64,000 nt of DNA, taken from positions 122,251 to 186,250 of the forward strand of contig NZ_DOEH01000021.1 in assembly GCF_003533305.1 (NCBI RefSeq), in the 5' to 3' direction. The stretch's first letter is position 1. Every line of letters begins with the position of its first letter. Below, in pieces: positions 1 to 9,062 of the stretch. The position numbers and the translations under genes are program-made. Source of the DNA: Providencia sp. (GTDB lineage Bacteria > Pseudomonadota > Gammaproteobacteria > Enterobacterales > Enterobacteriaceae). The notes under the pieces were generated by a model. The model saw only the letters and a list, made by a program, of their open reading frames with translations. It was not told the origin of the DNA and ran no database searches.

Positions 1-1001
1 TTAAAGCCCAAGATAGCCTCACCCTACTATTAAAACCCATTATTCGCCCCCAATGGTTGTACCGTGCAGGCGGCTGTATCATATTTTTACTTGCAGTAGG
101 AATGACGCTCTCTGTTTTTTTACAAAACTCAGAACATGCCTTAGTTTGGCAATTACCAGAAGCATTTCAATGGGCACTTCGGTGGCCACGATTACTAACA
201 GCACTAATAGCGGGTATCGCTCTTTCTGTCGCGGGTACATTATTACAGCGCTTAATCTACAACCCTCTTGCAAGTCCAGATATTCTTGGCGTCTCTTCGG
301 GAGCTACTGTAAGTTTGATTCTGATAAGTATGATTCTAGGGACAACCATACAAACTTCATTATGGGGAGTAGCTTTATTAGGCAGTTTACTGGTGTTAGC
401 GTTGTTACTTTTATTAGGCCGACGACATCAATTCGCACCTGCGAGTCTGATATTGATCGGAATTTCGCTAACCGCCTGCCTTGAGGCCTTTGTCCAATTT
501 TTCCTCGCTCAAGGAACGCTCAGCAATTATCGTATTCTATTGTGGCTTTCTGGTTCAACCTATCGAGTCAATGATCAACAAGCCATTCTATTCTCAATCA
601 TTGTTGTATTACTTGTTATTGTCACATTATCGCTAAGTCGCTGGTTAACATTGTTGAGTATTGGTCGTGCATTTTCCCAAGCTCGTGGATTACATGCGGG
701 AAAAGCGACAATGTTACTGCTAGGATTAGTTGCTCTACTATGTGCTTTAGTAACTGCAACTGTAGGGCCTTTGGCTTTTATTGGGTTAGTCGCGCCTCAT
801 ATGGCCGCACTGTTGGGGGCTCAGAAAGTGAAATCACAACTGATTTTGGGTAGCCTACTTGGTGCAACCTTAATGGTTTGGGCAGATTGGTTAGGACAAC
901 TCATTATTTATCCGTCCCAAATTGCAGCAGGGACTTTAGTTGCCATTCTTGGGGGTAGCTATTTTCTAGCCTTAATGGTGATCAATCGGTTCCGTACTTA
1001 A
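1..1001 (+). CDS. fhuB: FhuB-like iron(III)-hydroxamate ABC transporter permease, C-terminal part (5' end outside window)
   Basis: The frame is open from the first bases of the window, so the gene starts upstream. About 333 residues are visible, and the TTG at 57 is internal. The protein is a multi-span FecCD-type inner-membrane permease. The permease signature around 'GTLLQRLIYNPLASPDILGV' and the 'GPLAFIGLVAPHMAALLGA' segment align best, from memory, with the second half of E. coli FhuB, a fused double permease importing ferric hydroxamates with FhuC and FhuD. A stand-alone FecCD permease of about 330 residues cannot be excluded, because the first half would lie outside the window. A 14-bp hairpin follows the stop codon. 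Confidence 0.75.
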   Translation, partial: KAQDSLTLLLKPIIRPQWLYRAGGCIIFLLAVGMTLSVFLQNSEHALVWQLPEAFQWALRWPRLLTALIAGIALSVAGTLLQRLIYNPLASPDILGVSSGATVSLILISMILGTTIQTSLWGVALLGSLLVLALLLLLGRRHQFAPASLILIGISLTACLEAFVQFFLAQGTLSNYRILLWLSGSTYRVNDQQAILFSIIVVLLVIVTLSLSRWLTLLSIGRAFSQARGLHAGKATMLLLGLVALLCALVTATVGPLAFIGLVAPHMAALLGAQKVKSQLILGSLLGATLMVWADWLGQLIIYPSQIAAGTLVAILGGSYFLALMVINRFRT

Positions 1002-1006
1002 TACTC

Positions 1007-1046
1007 ATATTCATGCCTTCAGCTTGCATATAGAAGGCATGAATAT
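1007..1046. terminator. Bidirectional rho-independent terminator between fhuB-like gene and map
   Basis: A perfect 14-bp stem (1007-1020 with 1033-1046) has a 12-nt loop and lies between two convergent genes. A short T-rich stretch follows on the plus side. Confidence 0.8.
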
Positions 1047-1065
1047 TATTTCGCTTTAAGCTGAA

Positions 1066-1836
1066 TTACTTTTCTTCATCACGTAAAGTCAACACATCAT
1101 AACCATCTTTAGTCACTAAAATGGTATGTTCCGATTGTGCCGACAGCTTTTTATCACGAGTAACAACGGTCCAGCCATCTTTTTTAGTTTTGATTTTCAT
1201 GGCACCTTGGTTAATCATCGGCTCAATCGTAAAGGTCATGCCCTCTTTAAGTACCACCCCTTTACCACGAATTCCATAATGTAATACTTGCGGGTCTTCA
1301 TGCATTTCACGACCAATACCATGACCGCAATATTCACGGACAATACTGTAGCCATTGGATTCAGCATGATGCTGTATCGCAGAGCCAATATCCCCTAATG
1401 TAGCACCCGGCTTGACCTGCTTAATCCCTTCCCACATAGCGGCATAAGTATCTTTAACCAGTTTTTTTGCTAATGGGGATGCTTCAGGCATCGCATACAT
1501 TTTGCTTGAGTCTGCAATAAAACCATTTTTTTCGAGTGTAATATCGACATTAATAATATCTTTGGCTTTCAAGTACTCATCATCTTTGGGCACACCATGA
1601 CAAACCACTTCATTAACGGACGTATTTAATACATAAGGATAGTCATATTGCCCTTTACTTGCCGGACGCGCTTGCAACTCATTGACGATATAACTTTCAA
1701 CTTTATCGTTAATTTCCATGGTCGAGATACCCGGCACCATAATAGAATCTAACATGTTGAAAACACGTGCTAATAATCGGCCTGACTCACGCATCAGCTC
1801 AATCTCATCAGCTGTTTTGATGGTAATATTATTCAT
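1066..1836 (-). CDS. Type I methionine aminopeptidase (Map paralogue)
   Basis: A 256-residue M24-family metallopeptidase that removes the initiator methionine from nascent proteins in the cytoplasm. The metal-ligand set is complete: Asp in 'NVDITLE', Asp in 'ADSSKMY', His in 'GHGIGREMHEDP', Glu in 'FTIEPM' and Glu in 'QSEHTI'. The substrate His is in 'VCHGVP'. The ATG at 1836 is chosen because AAGGAA lies just upstream and the family start is MNNI; an in-frame extension to 1881 would run into the upstream gene. The gene overlaps the ParD-like gene by 8 nt, so the two are probably translationally coupled. The housekeeping map gene of Enterobacterales normally sits beside rpsB, so this is probably a second copy. 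Confidence 0.92.
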   Translation of the reverse strand: MNNITIKTADEIELMRESGRLLARVFNMLDSIMVPGISTMEINDKVESYIVNELQARPASKGQYDYPYVLNTSVNEVVCHGVPKDDEYLKAKDIINVDITLEKNGFIADSSKMYAMPEASPLAKKLVKDTYAAMWEGIKQVKPGATLGDIGSAIQHHAESNGYSIVREYCGHGIGREMHEDPQVLHYGIRGKGVVLKEGMTFTIEPMINQGAMKIKTKKDGWTVVTRDKKLSAQSEHTILVTKDGYDVLTLRDEEK

Positions 1837-2035
1837 GCGTTTTTCCTTTTTGTTCAATAACTTCTTTTTCAAGCATTTCATTAATTAACATGGTAAATGT
1901 TTTATTTGGATTCAATTCAGCCTGCATACCTATTTTGATCCAAAACTCCGCTTGTGAATTGATTGAGCGCGACATGACCTGACTCGCATATCGCAAATAA
2001 TCATGCAGTTCATCTGAAATTTTAACTATTCCCAA
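1829..2035 (-). CDS. ParD-like antitoxin-family protein
   Basis: A 68-residue protein beginning MGIVKISDELHDYLR. It resembles the ParD-like (PF11903/DUF3423-type) family: an N-terminal strand 'GIVKISDEL', then helices with 'ASQVMSRSINSQAEFWIKIG', then a charged tail. Related small proteins are often found directly upstream of a type I methionine aminopeptidase, as here. The 3' end overlaps the aminopeptidase start by 8 nt. No ParE toxin gene is present. It may be a DNA-binding autoregulator of the pair or a partner of the aminopeptidase; this is inference. Family assignment is from memory of the sequence pattern. Confidence 0.75.
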   Translation of the reverse strand: MGIVKISDELHDYLRYASQVMSRSINSQAEFWIKIGMQAELNPNKTFTMLINEMLEKEVIEQKGKTHE

Positions 2036-2362
2036 AATCGCACCCTTGAATATACAAAATATAGTTGTTTCATATATAGATCATATACCAACGAGGTTAT
2101 TGATAAAAGTCACCAAGTAACTGATAGCACAAATCAGTCATCTAATTCGTCAATTTAGCCCTTATATCTTTCCTAAGATGAATACACCGTCAAAGTATTT
2201 TTTATTTGAATCCGTTATCCTAAATGTCGGGACGATATCGCCTCCCGTGATTTAGAGATATTTATTAATATTATGGATATCTCTTATTTTATATACCCTA
2301 TATCGCTAAAAACTTATAATTCAATACAGCATGGACTCAATAAATGAGAGCTGGAGAAAAAC
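2036..2362. other. Intergenic region, divergent promoters of ParD-like/map and uspF
   Basis: 327 nt of AT-rich sequence without a convincing ORF. It must carry the promoters for the minus-strand ParD-like/map pair and for uspF on the plus strand. I see no clear operator. uspF has an SD-like GGAG about 10 nt before its ATG. Confidence 0.5.
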
Positions 2363-2788
2363 ATGTATAACAAAATTTTAGTCCCTATTGATATTACAGA
2401 GAAAAGCTTGGCACATTTAGTTCTATCTCATATTCAATATCTTGCAGAATATGAAAACGCTCATATTCATTTTTTAGCCGTGATCCCAACAATCCCGTTC
2501 TATACCACAATGGGATTTGGTTTCGCAGAAAAAGCGGATAGCGAGCAAGAAAATGTCACTAAAAAATTAGCTGAAATAATTAATGAATTTAAAATCCCGG
2601 CAAGCAAATATAGTGCTCAAGTTGTAATGGGAACGCCAAGAGATGAAATATTGCGTGTCTCAGAAGAAATTTCTGCGGATTTAATTGTGATTGGTTCAAG
2701 ACGTCCAGGTATGTCAACCTACTTCCTAGGCTCAACTGCATCCATGATCATCCAAAACTCAAAAATATCGGTATTAACCGTTCGCTAA
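2363..2788 (+). CDS. uspF: Universal stress protein UspF
   Basis: 141 residues of a single Usp domain. It closely follows E. coli UspF: 'ILVPIDI' at the N terminus, 'HFLAVIPTIPFYTTMG' in the middle, and the nucleotide-binding G-x2-G-x9-G-(S/T) signature in the C-terminal half (GSRRPG to GST). It ends in the family-typical 'SVLTVR'-like strand. UspF is a cytoplasmic ATP-binding dimer linked to stress survival and adhesion in E. coli. Length is normal for the family. The gene is monocistronic, and neither neighbour suggests a pathway link. Confidence 0.9.
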   Translation: MYNKILVPIDITEKSLAHLVLSHIQYLAEYENAHIHFLAVIPTIPFYTTMGFGFAEKADSEQENVTKKLAEIINEFKIPASKYSAQVVMGTPRDEILRVSEEISADLIVIGSRRPGMSTYFLGSTASMIIQNSKISVLTVR

Positions 2789-2968
2789 TTCTCCCTTTAA
2801 ATCAAATAACAAGAAATCTACCTCAGTGGATTTTTTGTTATTATTTTATTTTTTCACTAATAATTGCCTATCCTCCAAAATATTAGATTGTATTTATACC
2901 TAAATCCATGCACATTATCCTTATTTGATAATTAACCTAACATCCACACTTTTCCCTCTAGGAATCTA

Positions 2969-3397
2969 ATGAAAAAATATTTACTTGGTATCAGCATCGC
3001 AGTAAGCGTGGTATTAGTAGCACTTCTGATTGTTGCCGCTATCATGTTTTACAATATGAAAGACAAAGCGATTGAGATCTTAGAACAAGTAAAATCAGGT
3101 GATTATGCTGAATTAGTAAAACAAAATACTCAAGATTTAGTACCTGAATCATTGAAAAATTTACAGGCAATAACTGTTGAAGGCGATCAATGTGAATATT
3201 TTTATCAAAAAGTGGATTCTGTAATTACTTACTTAAATGATAACCCTGAGATTACGGGCTCAGAAATATATTCAAACCAACTTTCAACGCTTAAAAGTAC
3301 GATTGAAAAAACACCATCCACATTCAAAAATGCAGCCTGTGAAAAAGGGATATCTAGTTTGAATTACATTATTAATACAGTATCCCCCAGCCAATAA
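2969..3397 (+). CDS. Hypothetical membrane-anchored or exported small protein
   Basis: 142 residues that I do not recognise. Residues about 5-28 form one strongly hydrophobic helix after MKKY, either an uncleaved membrane anchor or a signal peptide. The rest is soluble, helical and charged (KDKAIEILEQVKSGDYAELVKQ), and two cysteines in the last two thirds (in 'DQCEY' and 'NAACEKG') could form a periplasmic disulfide. There is no SD of note beyond an A/G-rich AGGAAT upstream. It lies alone between uspF and a GFA gene on the other strand. Confidence 0.65.
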   Translation: MKKYLLGISIAVSVVLVALLIVAAIMFYNMKDKAIEILEQVKSGDYAELVKQNTQDLVPESLKNLQAITVEGDQCEYFYQKVDSVITYLNDNPEITGSEIYSNQLSTLKSTIEKTPSTFKNAACEKGISSLNYIINTVSPSQ

Positions 3398-3440
3398 AGC
3401 TCAACGGGACTAACCTATAATAAATTGATGACCTTCATTG

Positions 3441-3836
3441 CTATAACTCCACATTGTCATAGCACAATAATTTACACCACCATTTGGGTGCTAAATCTGT
3501 AAATGAATGGTATTCGAGTTCTAAATCGTGACTAGATAAATTATCCATCACGCCAGTTAATAATGCGACTGTAGGTGCGTCATCAATAGCACCTATAGAG
3601 CTACCGCACTGTGGACAAAAAGCACGGCTTGAATATTCTGATGAGCGATAAACAGCTGGCTTCCCACCTTTACCTATCCATTCAACACGGTTTGCCGGAA
3701 ATTCAATCCATACCGCCATTTGTGCGCCTGTATGTTTTTGGCAAATATCACATGAACAAGAATGCACATTCGATGGCTCAAATGCACGAAACTGAATATG
3801 ACCACATAAACACCCACCAGCAATAACCTTATACAT
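3441..3836 (-). CDS. GFA-family zinc protein (CENP-V/GFA domain)
   Basis: 131 residues starting MYKVIAGGCLCGH. The GFA fold is marked by zinc-binding cysteine motifs: CLCG near the N terminus, C-x-C-x2-C in 'CSCDICQKHTG', and CPQCG in the C-terminal half. The family is named for glutathione-dependent formaldehyde-activating enzyme, but most bacterial members have no known substrate. The start at 3836 is preferred to an in-frame ATG at 3872 because GAGGT lies 9 nt upstream and the longer version adds an unrelated hydrophobic leader. A second GFA gene lies at 52374-52775. Confidence 0.85.
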   Translation of the reverse strand: MYKVIAGGCLCGHIQFRAFEPSNVHSCSCDICQKHTGAQMAVWIEFPANRVEWIGKGGKPAVYRSSEYSSRAFCPQCGSSIGAIDDAPTVALLTGVMDNLSSHDLELEYHSFTDLAPKWWCKLLCYDNVEL

Positions 3837-3934
3837 TGCAAATACCTCAAAATAAAAAAATAACGCTACCACAAGCCAATATAAATACGATTAATTTAAG
3901 CTTAAATATGTGGCTTTTTAAATATAAAAATAAA

Positions 3935-3953
3935 GCTCTCCAAAATAGAGAGC
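3935..3953 (-). terminator. Terminator of the malPQ operon
   Basis: A 6-bp GC-rich stem (GCTCTC/GAGAGC, 7-nt loop) is followed on the minus strand by TTTATTTTT, just past the malQ stop codon. Confidence 0.75.
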
Positions 3954-3979
3954 CTTAATGATTAATAGACACACTTATA

Positions 3980-6082
3980 CTATTGAATACTTTTACCCTG
4001 AATGTTTTTTCGCTGCTGATTAACATCTTCAAGTAGTGCATTCACTTGTTCTGAGGTAAACATTTCTTCAAGTGTTTGAGTTAATTTACGACGCCAATTC
4101 GCATATTCAGTGCTAGTACCGGGAATATTGACAGGCTCTAACATATCTAGCCAATCCTCCGGCTGTAAACCTAACAATGCACTATTTGAACCTGCAATGA
4201 AATGGTGTATTTTTTGATTTAAAGCTAATGACATGGTGCCAAAAGCAGCATTGCTTGCCGTCTGTTCCTTAGAAACATTGTCAGTTTGTAATGCATTCAA
4301 TAAATGCTGCTTGGCGATTTCACGTTCCTTGCGTAATTCTTCTAGCATTACGAGATCAGGGTATAACCCTAACTGCTCACCTAATTTGAAATCATAACTT
4401 TCCCAATAGCCTCTCATTGTCGGCAGATCATGAGTGGTGATCACCGCCATCGCTTGAGCAGCCCATTGTTTAGGTGCACGAACCTTTTTTTCATCATCAT
4501 GTTCAAACCATAGAACCTTATATGAAAAAACCCCATAATCGCGTAACTTACTGATAATTTCCGCAGGTACAATACCTAAATCTTCACCAATAACCATACA
4601 ATGCATACGCTGGCTTTCTAACGCCAGTATGGCCAGCAAGTCATCAACCGGATAACTTACATAAGCCCCATTCGCAGCGCTTTCCCCTTGTGGAACCCAC
4701 CATAAACGTAATAGTGACATCACATGGTCGATCCGCAATGCGCCACAATTTTCCATATTGGCACGCAGTAAATCGATAAAAGGCGTATACCCACGTTCCA
4801 CTAAAACATGCGGGTTGATAGGCGCAACACCCCAATTTTGCCCCAAAGGACCTAAAATATCTGGAGGTGCACCAATTGAAGCTTGAATACTATAGAGCTC
4901 GCGGTCGCTCCAAGTTTCTACGCCCCCTTGAGTTACCCCTACCGCCATATCACGATATAAGCCAATTGGCATATTGAGTTCGCTACTATGCTGCCAGCAA
5001 TTCGCAAATTGGCACCAGGCTAACCATTGTAACCAACACCAAAATTGCACTTCATCTGCATGAGTTTGACAAAACTTCATCACTGCTGACGATTGGGCTT
5101 CACGATATTCTTCTGGCCATACCGGCCAGCCCCAGAAACTAGGATTTTGAGCCATCAATTCCATATGCAATGCATCAAATGCCGCTTGCCAGTGAAGGCT
5201 TTCACCACGTTGTTGTATAAATGATTCAAATTCCACACGCTGTTTATCGTGTTTATTTCGCAATAAAAAAGATTGCCACGCAAGTTTTAATGCAGTGAGT
5301 TTTAACTGAGTGACACCAGTGTAATCAACGTATTGAGTTTCGCGTACCCCAGCTAAATTCGATTGGGTTGCATGAGAATGCCACCATAATTGCGCTCCTT
5401 TACTGTGCTTAAAATCTTCAACAGCCGTAACATCGATATAAATGATATTAAACCAACATCTTGATGACGGGCTGTATGGACTCGCACTTTCAGGATTTGC
5501 CGGAAAAAGAGAATGAATAGGATTTAAGCCAACAAAACTGCCGCCTCTTCGCCCAACTTCATTAATCATTTGCTTTAAATCACCAAAATCGCCAATCCCC
5601 CAGTTATTATCTGAACGTAAGCTATAAAGCTGGACACTCGCCCCCCAAAGTTTTTGTTCCTCTAATAAAGCCTTAGGCAAATAACAGCGTTTTGGAGCCA
5701 CTATAATTCGACAAAACGACGTTTTCTCTTTTTGAATGACATGTAAATTGTGATATCCCAAGGGCAAACCCGCGGGTAAAATCAACGCTTGTTCCGCCAG
5801 TAAATGGCCTTTACGCCACAATTTGCCGTCTTCCGTCGTCAGTTGCCAATCAAATTCTTCATTACCCTGTATTGGCAACGATATTGGCTCACCTTGAGAA
5901 ACTACTTTTACAGCAGGAACAATTCGCTGTATTTGTTTTTGGTGGGGGATATCTCCCCCCATCGCTTGATATAACTGTTGTTGTATATCAAGCGGAATTT
6001 CCTGTAACTGACCTCGCGCATTGATATAGCTTTCTGATATATCAGGTGAAATTCTTTTTTTCACTATTTTATCGCACGCCAT
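3980..6082 (-). CDS. malQ: 4-alpha-glucanotransferase (amylomaltase) MalQ
   Basis: 700 residues, normal for enterobacterial MalQ. This cytoplasmic GH77 enzyme disproportionates maltose and maltodextrins, releasing glucose and building longer dextrins for MalP. The catalytic triad is visible: the nucleophile Asp in 'LRIDHVM', the acid/base Glu in 'VIGEDLG' and the third Asp in 'ITTHDLPT'. An N-terminal all-beta extension of about 140 residues is typical of the gamma-proteobacterial type. It is the second gene of malPQ: the malP stop lies 14 nt upstream, and AAGGAGA precedes the ATG by about 6 nt. Confidence 0.97.
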   Translation of the reverse strand: MACDKIVKKRISPDISESYINARGQLQEIPLDIQQQLYQAMGGDIPHQKQIQRIVPAVKVVSQGEPISLPIQGNEEFDWQLTTEDGKLWRKGHLLAEQALILPAGLPLGYHNLHVIQKEKTSFCRIIVAPKRCYLPKALLEEQKLWGASVQLYSLRSDNNWGIGDFGDLKQMINEVGRRGGSFVGLNPIHSLFPANPESASPYSPSSRCWFNIIYIDVTAVEDFKHSKGAQLWWHSHATQSNLAGVRETQYVDYTGVTQLKLTALKLAWQSFLLRNKHDKQRVEFESFIQQRGESLHWQAAFDALHMELMAQNPSFWGWPVWPEEYREAQSSAVMKFCQTHADEVQFWCWLQWLAWCQFANCWQHSSELNMPIGLYRDMAVGVTQGGVETWSDRELYSIQASIGAPPDILGPLGQNWGVAPINPHVLVERGYTPFIDLLRANMENCGALRIDHVMSLLRLWWVPQGESAANGAYVSYPVDDLLAILALESQRMHCMVIGEDLGIVPAEIISKLRDYGVFSYKVLWFEHDDEKKVRAPKQWAAQAMAVITTHDLPTMRGYWESYDFKLGEQLGLYPDLVMLEELRKEREIAKQHLLNALQTDNVSKEQTASNAAFGTMSLALNQKIHHFIAGSNSALLGLQPEDWLDMLEPVNIPGTSTEYANWRRKLTQTLEEMFTSEQVNALLEDVNQQRKNIQGKSIQ

Positions 6083-6096
6083 GGCATCTCCTTCGA

Positions 6097-8499
6097 CTAG
6101 CGCTTAGCTTGCCAAATGCGGGTTTGATAGTCAGCAATAGTACGGTCTGAACTAAACATGCCACACCGCGCCGTGTTCAAAATTGCGGTACGCGTCCATG
6201 CATCTTGGTTTCGATAAAGATCTTCTGCTTGTTGATGTGCTACAACATAGCTTTCGAAATCAGCCATTAGCATATAGGGATCGCCCCCTTTCTTACTTAT
6301 ACTGTGCAAAATATCTGTAAAAGCGGTTTTATCACCATAACTATAGGTTCCGTCTTCTAACTCTTTTAAAATGGCGTCCAACACTGCATTCTTTTTACGC
6401 CATTCTTCTGGGTTGTACCCCTGTGCTTTTAGCTGTTTAACTTCATCAACGGTTAAACCAAATATAAAGATATTTTCTTCACCCACTTGTTCGGCAATTT
6501 CAACGGTTGCGCCATCTAAAGTTCCCACCGTGAGCGCACCATTTAAGGCTAATTTCATATTACCGGTACCTGATGCCTCTTTACCCGCGGTCGAAATTTG
6601 CTCAGAGATATCCGCCGCAGGGATCAATTTTTCTGCCGCTGAAACACAGTAATCAGGAAGGAATACCACTTTTAATAGCTCCCCTACCCGCGGGTCATTA
6701 TTTATTGCCTGTGCGACTTGATTAATTGCATAAATAATATTTTTTGCAAGGTAATAACCGGGCGCCGCTTTTGCACCAAATAAAAACACACGAGGAACCC
6801 GCGATTTAGTTGGGTTTTCACGAATATCTTTATATAACGCTAAAATATGCAGTAAGTTAAGGTGCTGACGTTTGTATTCGTGAAGTCGTTTAATTTGAAT
6901 ATCAAACATCGCTAGCGGATTAATCACAATACCCGTACGAGCCTTAATAAAAGCCGCTAATTTCACTTTATTATTGAGTTTAATCGCTCGATATTGCTGA
7001 CAAAATTGTTCATCATCAACATAATCTTCAAGTACATTAATCGCCTCTAGATCATTCGCCCATTCATGACTCAATGTGTTATCCAATAATGTGGCTAATT
7101 CTGGATTACATTGTTTTATCCAGCGGCGCGGTGTAACCCCATTAGTGACATTAAAGAATTTTTCTGGCCACAATTGATTATATTCAGGAAATAAATCTGT
7201 CACGATAAGCTTTGAATGCAGTGCCGCGACGCCATTTATGGCAAAACAGCTCACCACACATAAATTCGCCATACGCACTTCCCCGTCAAACACCACGGCA
7301 ACCTTTTGCCAAATCGTTTTATCTTTAGGCCATTTTTGTTCAACGATTTTTTTAAAGTTTTGATTAATTGTATTGATAATCTGCATATGGCGTGGCAGTA
7401 ACTGCTGAACGATTTCTTCATCCCAACGCTCTAAGCCCTCCTGCAATAAAGTATGGTTGGTATAGGCGAAGGTCTGACTCGTAATATGCCATGCACTATC
7501 CCAATCGAGCTGATGTTCATCAATCAGCACTCGCATCATTTCAGGAATAGCAATAGTGGGGTGAGTATCATTTAATTGAATAACTTCGTAATCAGCCAAT
7601 ACGCTCAATGGGCGCTCAGCCAGGTGATGACGACGTAAAATATCCGCTATAGAACAAGCACATTGGAAATATTGCTGCATTAGGCGTAACTGTTTTCCGG
7701 ATAAATGATGATCGTTCGGATACAGCACTTTAGTTAATTTTTCCGCATCGACTCCAATTTGTTCGGCCTTTAAGAATTCGCCTTCATTAAACAAAGAGAA
7801 ATCAAATGGATTATCATGTTGTGCCTGCCACAAACGTAACGGTTGCGTGACATTATTTTGGTAGCCCAAAACAGGTAAATCCCAAGCTTCTCCTCTGATG
7901 AAAAATTCAGGTTCCCAACGTTGCTGGTTACTTTCTTTAACTAGCTTACCACCAAGACCAACTCGAACATCTAACGCGCTATTATGTGTAAACCAAGGAT
8001 AGCTTTCACGATGCCAATTATCAGGGCTCTCTACCTGATGTCCCTCTGCAAATGACTGTCTGAATAAGCCATATTGGTAATTTAAACCATAACCCATCGC
8101 AGGTTGCTCTACGGTTGCCATTGAATCAAGAAAACACGCCGCTAAACGCCCTAACCCACCATTGCCTAATGCCGGATCAATCTCTTCTTCGAGTAAGTCG
8201 CTTAATTCAAGGTCATATTCTTTCAGTAAATCGGCAACGCCTTGATACCAACCTAGATTCAATAAGTTATTACCGGTTAAACGACCAATTAAAAATTCCA
8301 TAGAGATATAATTAACATGGCGCAATGTGGGTGATAATACTTTTTTAGGATGCGCAGCCAATAATTCCGCCATCGCGCCACTAACGGCCTGCCACCATTG
8401 GTGAGACGTCATTTCTTGTGCCGCAGCTAAACCAAAATGCTGCCATTGCCTATTCAACGCCGCCTGAAACTGTTTTTTATCAAAAGTAAAATGTGACAT
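6097..8499 (-). CDS. malP: Maltodextrin phosphorylase MalP
   Basis: 800 residues of GT35 glycogen/maltodextrin phosphorylase. It is a cytoplasmic PLP enzyme releasing glucose-1-phosphate from maltodextrins. The PLP lysine lies in '[17 protein letters not shown]'. The N-terminal '[14 protein letters not shown]' and '[16 protein letters not shown]' blocks are conserved. The ATG at 8499 (MSHFTFDKK) matches the family start; the in-frame extension to 8577 would cover the MalT box and promoter. First gene of malPQ, divergent from malT, and predicted to be activated by MalT. Confidence 0.96.
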   Translation of the reverse strand: MSHFTFDKKQFQAALNRQWQHFGLAAAQEMTSHQWWQAVSGAMAELLAAHPKKVLSPTLRHVNYISMEFLIGRLTGNNLLNLGWYQGVADLLKEYDLELSDLLEEEIDPALGNGGLGRLAACFLDSMATVEQPAMGYGLNYQYGLFRQSFAEGHQVESPDNWHRESYPWFTHNSALDVRVGLGGKLVKESNQQRWEPEFFIRGEAWDLPVLGYQNNVTQPLRLWQAQHDNPFDFSLFNEGEFLKAEQIGVDAEKLTKVLYPNDHHLSGKQLRLMQQYFQCACSIADILRRHHLAERPLSVLADYEVIQLNDTHPTIAIPEMMRVLIDEHQLDWDSAWHITSQTFAYTNHTLLQEGLERWDEEIVQQLLPRHMQIINTINQNFKKIVEQKWPKDKTIWQKVAVVFDGEVRMANLCVVSCFAINGVAALHSKLIVTDLFPEYNQLWPEKFFNVTNGVTPRRWIKQCNPELATLLDNTLSHEWANDLEAINVLEDYVDDEQFCQQYRAIKLNNKVKLAAFIKARTGIVINPLAMFDIQIKRLHEYKRQHLNLLHILALYKDIRENPTKSRVPRVFLFGAKAAPGYYLAKNIIYAINQVAQAINNDPRVGELLKVVFLPDYCVSAAEKLIPAADISEQISTAGKEASGTGNMKLALNGALTVGTLDGATVEIAEQVGEENIFIFGLTVDEVKQLKAQGYNPEEWRKKNAVLDAILKELEDGTYSYGDKTAFTDILHSISKKGGDPYMLMADFESYVVAHQQAEDLYRNQDAWTRTAILNTARCGMFSSDRTIADYQTRIWQAKR

Positions 8500-8565
8500 A
8501 GAAAAGAGAGCTCCACTGGTTGTGTAATCATATTTGATTAGTATGCAGAGCCAATAGATAAGCTT

Positions 8566-8575
8566 CCTCATCCCC
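8566..8575 (-). promoter_or_regulatory. MalT box of the malP promoter
   Basis: On the minus strand the sequence is GGGGATGAGG, identical to the MalT box consensus. A possible -10 (CATACT, 8545-8540) lies about 20 nt downstream. This places the box near -37, the position MalT uses at E. coli mal promoters. Confidence 0.85.
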
Positions 8576-8588
8576 AAGAAAATTAAGC

Positions 8589-8606
8589 AAGGAGGAGAAC
8601 GGAGGC
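8589..8606 (+). promoter_or_regulatory. Additional MalT-box-like cores upstream of malP
   Basis: A plus-strand core GGAGGA (8591-8596) matches GGA(T/G)GA exactly. A second, GGAGGC (8601-8606), has one mismatch. They lie about 20-35 nt upstream of the perfect box, in opposite orientation. Function is inferred. Confidence 0.4.
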
Positions 8607-9062
8607 GGAGAAATATCGAGAGGTATCTTGATTTTAAATTTATAAAAAACAGTGAGTTAAAAATAAAGTTTCAAATAATAATATTATCGATTTATCTATT
8701 TTCAATTAACGATTCATTTTAATCTTTTAGCAAAAAGTAATAACATAAAAACCAGACTAAATACGAGCAAGCCAATATCAATAAATTAAAACCATCACCG
8801 GTAGATTAAACGAAATCCATCAATATTTAATATGTAATTAAACCTATTTACTTAATATAAAAATAAAATTTTAAGCCAACAATTTGTTTATTAAGTGTTT
8901 CTTTAAGTGCCCTTCCTTACTCAAACTCAGCATTCGTATTAAAACTGTGATAAAGCGCAACTTTGTTAGGACTAAAAACATGACATGCTTGCATAAATTG
9001 ATAATCTAATAGAAGTTATGTAACAATTTATTTCTAAATATCGTTTAGGAGTGCCTTTTTGT

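Larger units (their letters stand above)
8500..9062. other. malP-malT divergent regulatory region
   Basis: 563 nt without genes. The malP-proximal end carries a perfect MalT box and further box-like cores (separate entries). The middle is very AT-rich. Near malT, a lone CRP-like half site (TGTGA, 8946-8950) is visible but has no good second half, so cAMP-CRP control of malT, known in E. coli, is not established here. Confidence 0.6.

Noticed and set aside
8946..8950. CRP site upstream of malT
   Set aside because: Only the TGTGA half is present; the second half does not match at the required spacing.
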